Assembly: GCA_023423795.1 (NCBI GenBank)
Contig: JAFAEX010000127.1
Location: 1-56,181 of the forward strand
Reading direction: 5' to 3'
Length of the DNA stretch: 56,181 nt
Origin: Chloroflexota bacterium
GTDB taxonomy: Bacteria; Chloroflexota; Chloroflexia; Thermomicrobiales; UBA6265
In this document: positions 33,932-41,820 of the stretch, piece by piece
Numbering within the stretch: position 1 is the first letter of the stretch
Layout of the letters: each line of letters opens with the position of its first letter
The notes under the pieces: generated by a model
What the model saw: only the letters and a program-made list of their open reading frames with translations
What the model was told of the DNA's origin: nothing
The model's database searches: none
Translations under genes and position numbers: made by a program

Positions 33932-34546
33932 TCACTCGACGACGGCGCCGAGCGAGCGCGCCAGCAGGATCGCCTGCGCGGCATCGATCCGGGCGCCGCG
34001 GAGGTCGAGCGCGGCGAGGTCCACGCCGTCCAGCACCGCGCCGCGCAGGTCGGCCCCGGCGAGGCGGGCCTTGTCGAGGATGGCGCGGCCGAGGTCGGCG
34101 TCGCGCAGGTCGGCCCGTTCGAGATTGGCTTCGTAGAGGTCGGCGTCGGCCAGCCGAACCCCGCGCAGGTTCCGCCCGGACAGGTCCTGGAAGCGCAGGA
34201 TGGCGTACGACCAGTCGCCACCCCGCACGGTCAGCGCCGCGAGGTCCGCCTCGCGGAAATCGGCCCCGACCAGCTTGCAGGCGACGAACTCCGCGCCGAA
34301 CAGCCGAGCGCCCCGAAACGAGCAATTGGCGAAGGCCGTCTGTTCGTGGCGGGACGCGTTGAGCCGTGCGGCGGTGAAGTCGCAGTCGGCGAAGGTGCAG
34401 CGGTCGGTCGTCGCGCCGCCGAGGTCCGCGCCGCGGAAACTGCAGCGGGTGAAGGTGCAGGATCGGATGTCGAGGTCGGCGAGGTCGGCGTCATCGAACC
34501 GCTCGTCGGTGAACTCGGCGCCGGTCCAGTCGTGCGTATCGCGCAT
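33932..34546 (-). CDS. pentapeptide-repeat protein
   Basis: 204 residues, ATG at 34544-34546. Nearly the whole length is A(D/N)LxX pentapeptide repeats, for example FDDADLADLDI, CSFRGADLGGA, LEDADLRDADLGRAILDKARLAGADLRGAVLDGVDLAALDLRGARI type runs. This gives a right-handed quadrilateral beta-helix. Some family members (Qnr, MfpA) mimic DNA and protect gyrase from quinolones; most have unknown roles, and sequence alone cannot separate them. No signal or membrane segment. It is followed on the same strand by nothing recognisable for 900 bp, a repeat-rich stretch. Confidence 0.85.
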   Translation of the reverse strand: MRDTHDWTGAEFTDERFDDADLADLDIRSCTFTRCSFRGADLGGATTDRCTFADCDFTAARLNASRHEQTAFANCSFRGARLFGAEFVACKLVGADFREADLAALTVRGGDWSYAILRFQDLSGRNLRGVRLADADLYEANLERADLRDADLGRAILDKARLAGADLRGAVLDGVDLAALDLRGARIDAAQAILLARSLGAVVE

Positions 34547-34585
34547 GATCCTCCGGCCCGCCCTTTCCTCGTCCCGCCACGCGGG

Positions 34586-35050
34586 TTACGGCCCTGCTCG
34601 CCTTGGTCGCCACCGGACGGCGACCAGCACCGCGCAGCATGCCAGCCCGGCGGCGGCGATGGTTGTGAAGACCGGCGGCCCGACGGTGGCGACGACGATC
34701 TCGCCACCGGGGAGGAGCCGGGCGCGGCCGAACGGGATGCCGAGGCGGGCCAGCGCCAGCGCATACGACCCGGCCGACCACGCCGCCAGCCCGAACGCGG
34801 CGCCGGCGACAAGCGTGCCAGCCGGCATGCCCGCCGCAACCGGACGCGAGGAGCGGTCGAGGACCAGGGCAACGATGGAAAGGACCCCCGCAAACAGGAC
34901 GACCCACTCGTAGCCGGCCGATTCGCTGCTGGTTCCCCCCGTCCGACTGACCCACGAGGTGCGCCCGCCCAACGGCCCGAACAGGAGCAGGAAGGCGCAG
35001 ACTGTGGCGATGCCCCGAAAAACGCGCGAGGAAACCGCCTGATCCCGCAT
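34586..35050 (-). CDS. small integral membrane protein of unknown function
   Basis: 154 residues from the ATG at 35048-35050, with GGAGCGGCGGA upstream. Four hydrophobic stretches are visible: VFRGIATVCAFLLLFGPLGG, YEWVVLFAGVLSIVALVL, GTLVAGAAFGLAAWSAGSYALAL and VGPPVFTTIAAAGLACCAVLVAV. The N-terminus is short and cytoplasmic-like, and the C-terminus is basic (RWRPRRAGP). No family is recognised. It lies 39 bp upstream of the pentapeptide gene on the same strand, so the two may be co-transcribed. Confidence 0.68.
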   Translation of the reverse strand: MRDQAVSSRVFRGIATVCAFLLLFGPLGGRTSWVSRTGGTSSESAGYEWVVLFAGVLSIVALVLDRSSRPVAAGMPAGTLVAGAAFGLAAWSAGSYALALARLGIPFGRARLLPGGEIVVATVGPPVFTTIAAAGLACCAVLVAVRWRPRRAGP

Positions 35051-35249
35051 TCCGCCGCTCCATCGCGTCCCGGCGTGATTCCCCGCACCGTTGTCCGTGC
35101 CTATGTCAGGCGGGGCCGAACGGCTGCCCGGTCGGACAGCCGCCGAATCCCCGCCACTCGCGGGAATGAACGTCTGCCTGCTCCGCGCGGATTGCGGCGT
35201 CGGGCAGTCGCTACACTGCACGGAGACGCTTCAGATTAGGAGGAGCAGG

Positions 35250-35831
35250 ATGGCCCTCGCGCGCGCGAACACCGGATGGACCTACGAGGACCTGCTCGCC
35301 CTCGACGACGACAAGCGCTACGAGATCATCGAGGGGAACCTGTTCGAACCGCCGAAGCCGGACGCCCTGCACGCCGTGGCGCTGATGAACACCATCCTCC
35401 ACCTCGCCCCGATCGTCCGCGCAATGGGCGGCATGGTGTTGGCGGCGCCGGTGGACGTGTTCATGCCGAGCGCGGACCCGGTCGAGCCGGACATCATGGT
35501 GCTGTTGCCAGGCGGCGCGGGGCGGCTGGTGCAGCGCGGCATCTAAGGGCCGCCCGATCTGCTTGTCGAGGTACTCTCCCCCTCAACCCGCGGCCAGGAC
35601 TTGCTCACGAAACGCGCGCTGTACGCCCGCTGCGGCGTGCGCGAGTACTGGATCCTCGATGCCGATGCCCGCTCGGTCGAGGTCATGGGGCTGGACCGGG
35701 ACGCGTTCCACACGCTGCAAGTGACAACCGGCGACCAACCCATCGCTTCCGAGGTCCTGCCGGGCGTGGCGTTCACGGCGGACGACATCTTCGCCGGGCT
35801 GGACGCGATTCCGGCCGGCGACGAGGGCTAG
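35250..35831 (+). pseudogene. Uma2-family gene interrupted by one in-frame TAA
   Basis: The frame from the ATG at 35250 (after TAGGAGGAGCAGG) reads TYEDLLALDDDKRYEIIEG, DPVEPDIMVLLPGG and QRGI, then TAA at 35544-35546, then continues in the same frame GPPDLLVEVLSPSTRGQDLLTKRALYARCGVREYWILD to a stop at 35829. The intact paralogue at 43833-44417 reads GRGVEGPPDLVIEV at this point, so the TAA replaces a Glu codon (GAA) by one G-to-T change. Both halves are otherwise undamaged and have the same total length as the paralogue (194 codons), so the lesion is recent, or it is a sequencing error. Uma2 proteins have a PD-(D/E)XK nuclease-like fold of uncertain role. Confidence 0.88.
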
Positions 35832-35864
35832 CCGGCAACGAGCACGGTTCAGCGCCACCGCCCA

Positions 35865-35948
35865 CGTCATCCCGAGCTTGCCGGGGAATCTCGTTTTCGT
35901 TCCGGGTCCGAGTGGACGACGCGATCCCTCGACAAGCTCGGGGTGACG
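35865..35948. repeat. ~85-bp palindromic repeat, family A copy 4 (degenerate)
   Basis: Arms 35865-35894 and 35919-35948. The left core is CTTGCCGGGGAATC where other copies have GTCGAGGGATC, so this copy has decayed. It lies between the Uma2 pseudogene and the zinc-ribbon gene. Confidence 0.8.
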
Positions 35949-36005
35949 TATTGGGAAGCTCGGAGTGACGGGTCGGGGATCGCCGGCCTGCGTGTGAAAC
36001 GCCCT

Positions 36006-36389
36006 CTAGCGGCCGGAGCGGGCCTCGCGGCAGGGGCGGCAGAAGACCGGGCGGCTGGCGTCGGGTTCGAACGGCAGACGGATGGCGCGGCCGCACTCGG
36101 CGCAGCGGGCGGGGAAAACCGCGCCGTGGCCCTCCTCCGGTCCGGTGGGGGAGTTCGCGGCACGCTCGCGTTCTCGGCGGGGCGGCGACGCCTGCCACGG
36201 CCCGGCGACGTGGGCGGCACGGTGGGCGGCGTTGCGCTCGGCCAGCCGCCGCGCCCGGCAGGCGTGGCAGCGGGTCGGTTGCGGCAGCGCCGGGTCGCGC
36301 CGGCCCGGTTCGGCCGGAAACGGTTCGCCGCACTCGACGCACAGCGGTTGCCGCGCGCCGGTGCGGGCGTCGATCAGCTCAGGCCGCAA
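36006..36389 (-). CDS. double zinc-ribbon protein
   Basis: 127 residues with two zinc-ribbon-like units. The N-terminal one is LCVECGEPFPAEPGRR...RCHACRARRLAER and the C-terminal one is RCAECGRAIRLPFEP...RPVFCRPCREA. The second resembles the proposed zinc-binding domain common in Chloroflexota and Planctomycetota (xxCxxCG...RPVYCxxC). The middle is basic and low complexity. It probably binds nucleic acid or protein, role unknown. The first usable start is TTG at 36389, overlapping the end of copZ by 11 bp, so translation may be coupled to it; a start further in is possible. Confidence 0.65.
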   Translation of the reverse strand: MRPELIDARTGARQPLCVECGEPFPAEPGRRDPALPQPTRCHACRARRLAERNAAHRAAHVAGPWQASPPRRERERAANSPTGPEEGHGAVFPARCAECGRAIRLPFEPDASRPVFCRPCREARSGR

Positions 36390-36585
36390 TCTCGTACCCG
36401 GCTTCCGCGATCCCGGCCCGCAGTTGCGCGTCGCTCACGGAGCCGTCATGCTCCACCGTGACGACCTTCGCGCCGAGATCGACGTCCACCCGCGCCACGC
36501 CGGGGATGCTGCCGACTTCCTCGGTGATCGCCTTCACGCAGTGCTGGCAGGACACGTCCGGCACCCGGTAGGTTTCTTCGGTCAT
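36379..36585 (-). CDS. copZ: copper chaperone / heavy-metal-associated domain protein
   Basis: 68 residues from the ATG at 36583-36585. It is a single HMA domain with the metal-binding CxxC in RVPDVSCQHCVKAITEEVG, then IPGVARVDVDLGAKVVTVEHDG and a C-terminal IAEAGYEIAA, the full ferredoxin-like fold of CopZ. It binds Cu(I) in the cytoplasm and passes it to a P-type ATPase or a regulator; neither partner is in this window. The next gene downstream overlaps its stop by 11 bp. ATG preceded by GGATGGACGAACGAG, a weak site. Confidence 0.85.
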   Translation of the reverse strand: MTEETYRVPDVSCQHCVKAITEEVGSIPGVARVDVDLGAKVVTVEHDGSVSDAQLRAGIAEAGYEIAA

Positions 36586-36713
36586 CTCGTTCGTCCATCC
36601 TCTACGGTCCCGGCGCATCCCGCGGCGCCGGCGTCTGGTTCTGGATGCAGTCTACGCCGCGACGGGCCCGCCGGATCGCCGCGTTCGCCCCTCGCCCACG
36701 GAGTTAGCGCAGG

Positions 36714-38759
36714 ATGCCGACCACGCCGAACGACGGCCGCCGCGCCCCGGCAATCGCGCTGGCGACGATGATGGCCACCTCGGGGCTCGCCGCGCCGCTG
36801 CCGGCAACGGGGCAGGACGCGGCCACTCCCGGGCGCGGGGTGGAAACGCTGGTCGGCACGGTGACCGTCACCTCGCCGCTGGTCGGCCGGGCGTTCACCG
36901 AACCGTTCGTGATGTTGACCGACCTCGCGCCGTTCGTCGCCCGCGACATGCTGGCGCCGCCGCCCTCCCCGGTGCAGGTGCTGGCCAACCTGGAAGGCAA
37001 CCTCCGCGACGGCGCGATCTTCACGCTGCCCCTGCCGATCCGGCCCGAAGGCGCATCGACCGTCTTCGGCGGTGGCGCGGGGCCGGGGGTGCAGGTCTTC
37101 GCGGTCGATTTCCAGGTCAACCTCGCCGGCGACCCGTTCCTCGACGAGATCGAAACCCACGGCTGGCCGAGCGCGCTCGCCTCGGTGGCGGTCGAGCAGG
37201 GAAGCAACGAGGTGACGGGCGGCCGGGTCGTCGTCTGGGCGCCGGACGACGCCCAAGCGTTCCCGACCGGGTTCGGGCCGGACGGCAAACTCTTCACCGC
37301 CGACGACCCGCTCGGCCCGATCGCCGCCGGCTGGACGGTGGTGGACCTCGACGAGGAGCCGTTCCGCCACCTTCGCGAGCCGAAAGTCGAGACGCCGGTG
37401 ATCGAAGGGTCGGTCGGCCTGCGCGACCTGTCCGACCGAACCTATACGGAAGCGTTCGACGAGCTCACCGACGAGTTGCGGCGGCGCTACCCGTTCACCG
37501 GCCTCAAGGGGATCGATTGGGATGCGCTCGTCGCCGAGCACCGCCCCGCCGTCGCGGCGGCGGAGGAGGCGGCTGACCTCGCCGCCTTCAACGTGGCGAT
37601 GATGCGCTTTTCCGTCGCATTGGGCGACGGCCACGTCGGCGCGGACCTGCCGGAAGCGTGGGTCGCGGAGCGCTACGGCGGCGGGGTCGGCCTCGGGCTG
37701 GGGATGGCCGACGACGGGGCGCTGGTGGTGCGCTGCGTGGCGCGCAAGAGCGGGGCGCACGAGGCGGGCATCAGGCCGGGCGCGACGATCCTGCGCTGGA
37801 ACGGCGACGATCCGGCGGCGGCGCTGGCGGCCGTTGAACCCTACGCCTCACGCTCGACGGAGGCCACGCGGGACGCGCACCGGCTGCGGCTGCTGGCGCG
37901 GCTGCCGGCCGGCGAGTCGGCCGAGGTGACGTGGCGCAATCCGGGCAAGGAGGAGCAAACGGCCCGGCTCACCGCGGCGGCGGACATGGACGGACTGTCG
38001 CTGCCCTGCGGCCTGCTGCACGACGCGGCGGAGATGCCGGTGACGGCGAAGATCCTGCCGTCCGGTTTCGGTTACGTCCGGGTCAACTCGTTCTCCGAGG
38101 ACATCACGCTCACGACGCACGCCTGGGAGTGGGCGCTGCGCCGGATGCGGGAGGAGGACGTGCCGGCGCTCATCATCGACATCCGCGACAACGGCGGCGG
38201 GCTGACGCGGCTGCCGCTCTACCTCGCCGGCAGTTTCACGAGCGAGCCCTACACCCTCGCCAACCAGATTTTCACGGATGACCGGGGCGAGCGGGTGGTG
38301 ATGGGCATCGACCGCGTGCAGCCGACGCCGGTGCGCTGGAACCGCCCGGTCGCGGTGCTGATCAACGACCGCTGCATCTCCGCCTGCGAACTGTTCGCCG
38401 CCGCCCTCGCCCGCGACCCGCGCACGATCGTGGTCGGGCTGGAAGGCACGGCCGGGGTGGTCGGCGGCGTCTACGCCTGGAAACTGCCGGGCGGGCTGCC
38501 GTTCCGCGCGCCGCTGGTCGCCTTCGAGGACGATGCCGGCAACGTGCTGCTGGAGGGCACGGGCGTGCAGCCCACGGTGCGCACGCCGCGCACGGCCGAG
38601 ACGCTGCTGGTCGGCCCGGCGGCCAGGGACGCGGTGCTGGCGACGGCGGAAGAGGCGCTGATGGACAACCCGCGCGTGCGCCGGCAGGTGCGCGAACGCC
38701 GCCGCAAGCGCCCCGGGCTGGTCCCGGTGACGAAGGGGCAGCCGAACGACGGGGGATAG
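36714..38759 (+). CDS. secreted S41-family (C-terminal processing type) peptidase
   Basis: 681 residues. The N-terminal RRAPAIALATMMATSGLAAPL is a signal peptide. Residues ~45-230 have no recognised domain. Then follow a helical cap (TYTEAFDELTDELRRRYPFTGLKGIDW), a PDZ-like segment (VARKSGAHEAGIRPGATILRWNG) and the S41 core: GFGYVRVNSFSEDI, LIIDIRDNGGGLTRL and VLINDRCISACELFAAAL, where the Ser before Ala-Cys-Glu fits the nucleophile position (usually SAS/SAG). A long basic tail ends it. It probably degrades proteins outside the membrane. The ATG at 36714 follows GGAGTTAGCGCAGG. The catalytic Lys was not pinned down. Confidence 0.82.
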   Translation: MPTTPNDGRRAPAIALATMMATSGLAAPLPATGQDAATPGRGVETLVGTVTVTSPLVGRAFTEPFVMLTDLAPFVARDMLAPPPSPVQVLANLEGNLRDGAIFTLPLPIRPEGASTVFGGGAGPGVQVFAVDFQVNLAGDPFLDEIETHGWPSALASVAVEQGSNEVTGGRVVVWAPDDAQAFPTGFGPDGKLFTADDPLGPIAAGWTVVDLDEEPFRHLREPKVETPVIEGSVGLRDLSDRTYTEAFDELTDELRRRYPFTGLKGIDWDALVAEHRPAVAAAEEAADLAAFNVAMMRFSVALGDGHVGADLPEAWVAERYGGGVGLGLGMADDGALVVRCVARKSGAHEAGIRPGATILRWNGDDPAAALAAVEPYASRSTEATRDAHRLRLLARLPAGESAEVTWRNPGKEEQTARLTAAADMDGLSLPCGLLHDAAEMPVTAKILPSGFGYVRVNSFSEDITLTTHAWEWALRRMREEDVPALIIDIRDNGGGLTRLPLYLAGSFTSEPYTLANQIFTDDRGERVVMGIDRVQPTPVRWNRPVAVLINDRCISACELFAAALARDPRTIVVGLEGTAGVVGGVYAWKLPGGLPFRAPLVAFEDDAGNVLLEGTGVQPTVRTPRTAETLLVGPAARDAVLATAEEALMDNPRVRRQVRERRRKRPGLVPVTKGQPNDGG

Positions 38760-38848
38760 CGGCTGGTCAGGGACGAGGGCGCGGGTGCCAGCGAGTTCCG
38801 CCGGAGACCTCGGGCAACGATGGAGACGGGTCCGCACGGCATCGGCGG

Positions 38849-39661
38849 TCAGCCCGGTTTCCGCGCCACGGCGAGGATGTGCGGGCTGAGGCCAAGCAGG
38901 CTCGGCTCCTGCTCCACCAACCGGGCCACGTCGAGGATGACCGGGCGCTGCCGCGGATCGTCTCGCCAGGCACCGACGAAGCCGCCCGGTCCTTCGACCC
39001 CGAACAGACCCTCCAGCATCAATCCGCTCTCCGCCACTTCGGCCGCCAGTTCATCGGGGCGGTGGAAATGGGATGTCGTGAACCACCCCGGATAGTGTTC
39101 GAGCCCGGGGTCCCGGTTCCGACCGGTGCGCACCGTCTCTTCGATGATCCGGAACGCGGCGGGATCGGCGAGGTACCCCTGGCGCACCCCGTCCAGGAGG
39201 GACCCGAATCGGGAAATGGCGGTGGCCAGCGCGAGGCCGCCGGGACGCAGCACGCGCCGCGCTTCGCCCAGGACGGCGAGGCGCTCGTCGCGCCGCGTAA
39301 GGTGGTAGAGCGGACCGAAGAGCAGGACGGCATCGACCGATGTGTCCGGTTCGGCGAGTCGCCGGCCGTCACCCACCGCCACGGTAAAGGGGTGCTCCGG
39401 CTGCCCGGCGGCGGCGGCCGCGGCTTGCTCGACGTGCAACGGCACGGGGTCGAGCAGGTGTAGGCGGTACCCGGCGCGGGCGAGCCACGACGCATGGATG
39501 CCCGGTCCACCACCGACATCCAGGATGTCCGCGGGGGGTGAAGGGAGAACGCGCTCCAGCAATTCCCGCGTGCGGGCCAATTCGAGGGTGCCGATGCCGT
39601 TCGCAAGGCGTCCCTGTTCGCGGCCCTGTTCGTAAAAGTGCCGGATCTCGCCGTCGATCAT
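38849..39661 (-). CDS. SAM-dependent class I methyltransferase
   Basis: 270 residues, ATG at 39659-39661 with GAGGAGCCACGG upstream. SAM-binding motif I is ADILDVGGGPGIHASWLARAG (about 44-64), motif II YRLHLLDPVPLHVEQA, motif III SVDAVLLFGPLYHL and post-motif VLRPGGLALATAISRFGS. The N-terminal MIDGEIRHFYEQGREQGRL is typical of small-molecule methyltransferases of the UbiE/Methyltransf_11 type. The substrate is unknown. It stands between the S41 peptidase (convergent) and the Tat protein gene on the same strand. Confidence 0.83.
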   Translation of the reverse strand: MIDGEIRHFYEQGREQGRLANGIGTLELARTRELLERVLPSPPADILDVGGGPGIHASWLARAGYRLHLLDPVPLHVEQAAAAAAGQPEHPFTVAVGDGRRLAEPDTSVDAVLLFGPLYHLTRRDERLAVLGEARRVLRPGGLALATAISRFGSLLDGVRQGYLADPAAFRIIEETVRTGRNRDPGLEHYPGWFTTSHFHRPDELAAEVAESGLMLEGLFGVEGPGGFVGAWRDDPRQRPVILDVARLVEQEPSLLGLSPHILAVARKPG

Positions 39662-39827
39662 CCGTGGCTCCTCGTGTGCTCGTTGGGCGAAAGGGATCAC
39701 GCACCGGTGAAGCGTGCCGTCTCCCCTGGCCGCATCCGGATGCCGTCGGCAAGTGGATCGGCAGCCTTGTCCGGTTGCCGTGCGCCGTGACGAATCCGGC
39801 AACGGGGTGCTGCGCGCCAGCCTCGCC

Positions 39828-40568
39828 TCACGCCACGACCGCCAGCAGCACGGACGTACCCGACCGCTGCCCGACGAGCCGCGCCGCGCCGGCGACGGAG
39901 CGGACGGCGTACGCCGTATCGCTCCCGACCGTCGTGGCGAGCGGTTCCGATCCAACCGCGGTTTCGAGCACTGCCTCCCCCTGCTCCACGATCACCAGCG
40001 CGTCGCCGGACGACGCGGGGAGCGAAACGGCATCGCCGACTCCCAGTTGGGCGCGCACCAGCGCGAGCGTGACGATGCCCGCCGGAGCGGCGAAGGACGG
40101 CCCGGCGAAGCGCAGGCGGTCGCCGCCCGCGTCGTTGGCCTGCGCGCCGGGAACAAGCGCGATCCGCAGGTAGGATTCCGCGCCGCCGCCAAGGCTCTCG
40201 CGGCGCTGGACGACGCCGTCTGGGGTGAACGCGGCCTCGCCGGGCAGCAGCCGGAAGGCGGTGCCGGTCGCCTCGTCGGTGACGAGCAGCGGCGTGAAGA
40301 TCGAGGTGTTGACCGCGAAGCCGAGCGCCCGCCGCTCGAAGGCGGCATCCGGCGCGACCTCGGCCACGTCCGACACGACGCGCCAGGCGACCGGCTGGCC
40401 GCCGGAAAGGGTCACGGCGCCGCGCACGAGGAGGTCGGGGTCGGTCTGCTGCCGCGCGCTTGCGCGGAACGGGAATGAGCCGGCGACGGCCAGCCCAGCC
40501 GACGCCAGCAAGACGGCGCGGCGGGTGGCGGCGCTGCAAAGCGCCGAGGTTCGATACCGGTACCCCAT
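39828..40568 (-). CDS. Tat-exported protein of unknown function (cupin-like beta domain)
   Basis: 246 residues, ATG at 40566-40568 after GGGAGGATGTCC. The signal is RTSALCSAATRRAVLLASAG, a twin-arginine signal cleaved near SARQQ. The mature region is a beta-rich sequence with a cupin-like second half (LALVRAQLGVGDAVSLPASSGDALVIVEQGEAVLE), but no metal-binding His set is visible. It is probably an extracytoplasmic binding protein. It shares export style with the cysteine-rich protein encoded 260 bp upstream on the same strand. Confidence 0.7.
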   Translation of the reverse strand: MGYRYRTSALCSAATRRAVLLASAGLAVAGSFPFRASARQQTDPDLLVRGAVTLSGGQPVAWRVVSDVAEVAPDAAFERRALGFAVNTSIFTPLLVTDEATGTAFRLLPGEAAFTPDGVVQRRESLGGGAESYLRIALVPGAQANDAGGDRLRFAGPSFAAPAGIVTLALVRAQLGVGDAVSLPASSGDALVIVEQGEAVLETAVGSEPLATTVGSDTAYAVRSVAGAARLVGQRSGTSVLLAVVA

Positions 40569-40640
40569 TGGACATCCTCCCGATCAGGAACGCGATTCAC
40601 GCTCCATACGCCCCCAATCGTCATCCCGCGACCGCCCACC

Positions 40641-40723
40641 CGTCATCCCGAGCCGGTCGAGGGATCTCGTCGTTACCCCGATACGAGAGACGGACGAGAT
40701 CCCTCGACCGGCTCGGGATGACG
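40641..40723. repeat. ~85-bp palindromic repeat, family A copy 5 (perfect arms)
   Basis: 30-bp arms 40641-40670 and 40694-40723 are exact reverse complements, with core CCGGTCG/CGACCGG as in copy 3. A partial extra head (CGTCATCCCGCGACC) lies just left at 40619. Confidence 0.92.
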
Positions 40724-40830
40724 GGTGGCGCCGGCTACCGAAACGGTGGCGCGAAGTTCCGATCATGGTTTCGGCGGTCCTTCGCATCGATCCAGGAAAC
40801 GGAGCGCCGCCGCACGCGGTTCCACTGGCG

Positions 40831-41703
40831 TCACTCCGCGTAGCGCGCGACCTGCTCGGCGACGAACTCCCGGTCCCGGCCGAAGAACCAGGCCCATTCG
40901 CCGTCCCAGCCGAGCACCAGCCGGATCTCGTCGCGCTGCACCGTGCCGTCGGCGAAGGGCTGCCGGATGGCGACGACGGCCGTATCCGGGTAAACCTGCC
41001 CGGTGACGGGCCACGTCCAGTCCTCGAAGCGGAGTTTGACGGCCTCGGCGGGCTGTGGGCCGAGCGGGGCGAAGGCGTCGCGGTACCAGCCGACGACCGC
41101 GGCCTCGGAGATGAACGCGCGGGCATGCGGGTGCATGCGCGCGTAGAGATCGGCGAAGCGGCCCTCGGCTTCGAGCGCGGAGAGCGCTTCGGCGGCGGCG
41201 AGCGCGGCTTCCGGGTCGATGCGGCGCTCCGGCGCGGGCGGCGTGGGGCGGCCGTCGGTGAAGGCGCACAGGCCGTCGAGGCACGCGACCGTCCCGATCA
41301 CGGTGGGCGCGCACTCGTCGCCGGCGGCGCAGGATTCGCCGAGGAAGCGGGTCGGGAACGGCGGGCGGCGGCAGACGTTGCAGACGTCCGGCGCCGGGGC
41401 GCAGCGCAGATCGCCGCAGCAGTCGGCGTCGGAGACGCAGCAGCCGCCATCGACGCAGCAGTGGGTCGCCCCCTCCGGCCCGAACCCGTTGTCGGCGCAG
41501 CGGGGCGGTTCGCCGAGGTCCATTTGCCGGCACTCGCCGTCGCTGGCGCAGGCCGCGCCGTTGACGACGATCGGGCCGAGATCCTGCGCCGCGACGCCGC
41601 TCCTTCCGCCGCGGGCGACGGCGGCGAGCGCGGCGACAACAGAGACCAGCGAGCGGCGGGTGGCGACGATCCTGGCAACGGCGTCGAACTGGCGAGCGTC
41701 CAC
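40831..41703 (-). CDS. exported cysteine-rich protein with C-terminal NTF2-like domain
   Basis: 290 residues from a GTG at 41701-41703 with a strong GGAAAGGAGG. The N-terminus MDARQFDAVARIVATRRSLV matches the layout of the protein at 970 (MDxxxFDxxARxxA then RR and an Ala-rich stretch). Residues ~45-145 contain 16 cysteines in DGEC, THCC, DGGCC, ADCC and CNVC modules. The last ~130 residues (RFADLYARMHPHARAFI...VVGWYRDAFAPLG) resemble an NTF2-like pocket domain. It is exported, function unknown. Confidence 0.75.
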   Translation of the reverse strand: MDARQFDAVARIVATRRSLVSVVAALAAVARGGRSGVAAQDLGPIVVNGAACASDGECRQMDLGEPPRCADNGFGPEGATHCCVDGGCCVSDADCCGDLRCAPAPDVCNVCRRPPFPTRFLGESCAAGDECAPTVIGTVACLDGLCAFTDGRPTPPAPERRIDPEAALAAAEALSALEAEGRFADLYARMHPHARAFISEAAVVGWYRDAFAPLGPQPAEAVKLRFEDWTWPVTGQVYPDTAVVAIRQPFADGTVQRDEIRLVLGWDGEWAWFFGRDREFVAEQVARYAE

Positions 41704-41820
41704 GTTGCGCCTCCTTTCCGCGACGGCCGCCGGCGGGCGAACACTCGTCCCGGGCCGGCGGCGCGGGCTACCATGGGATGATCGGACCGCCGTTCCCCAT
41801 CCGCAAGGAGTCCCCGCCCC

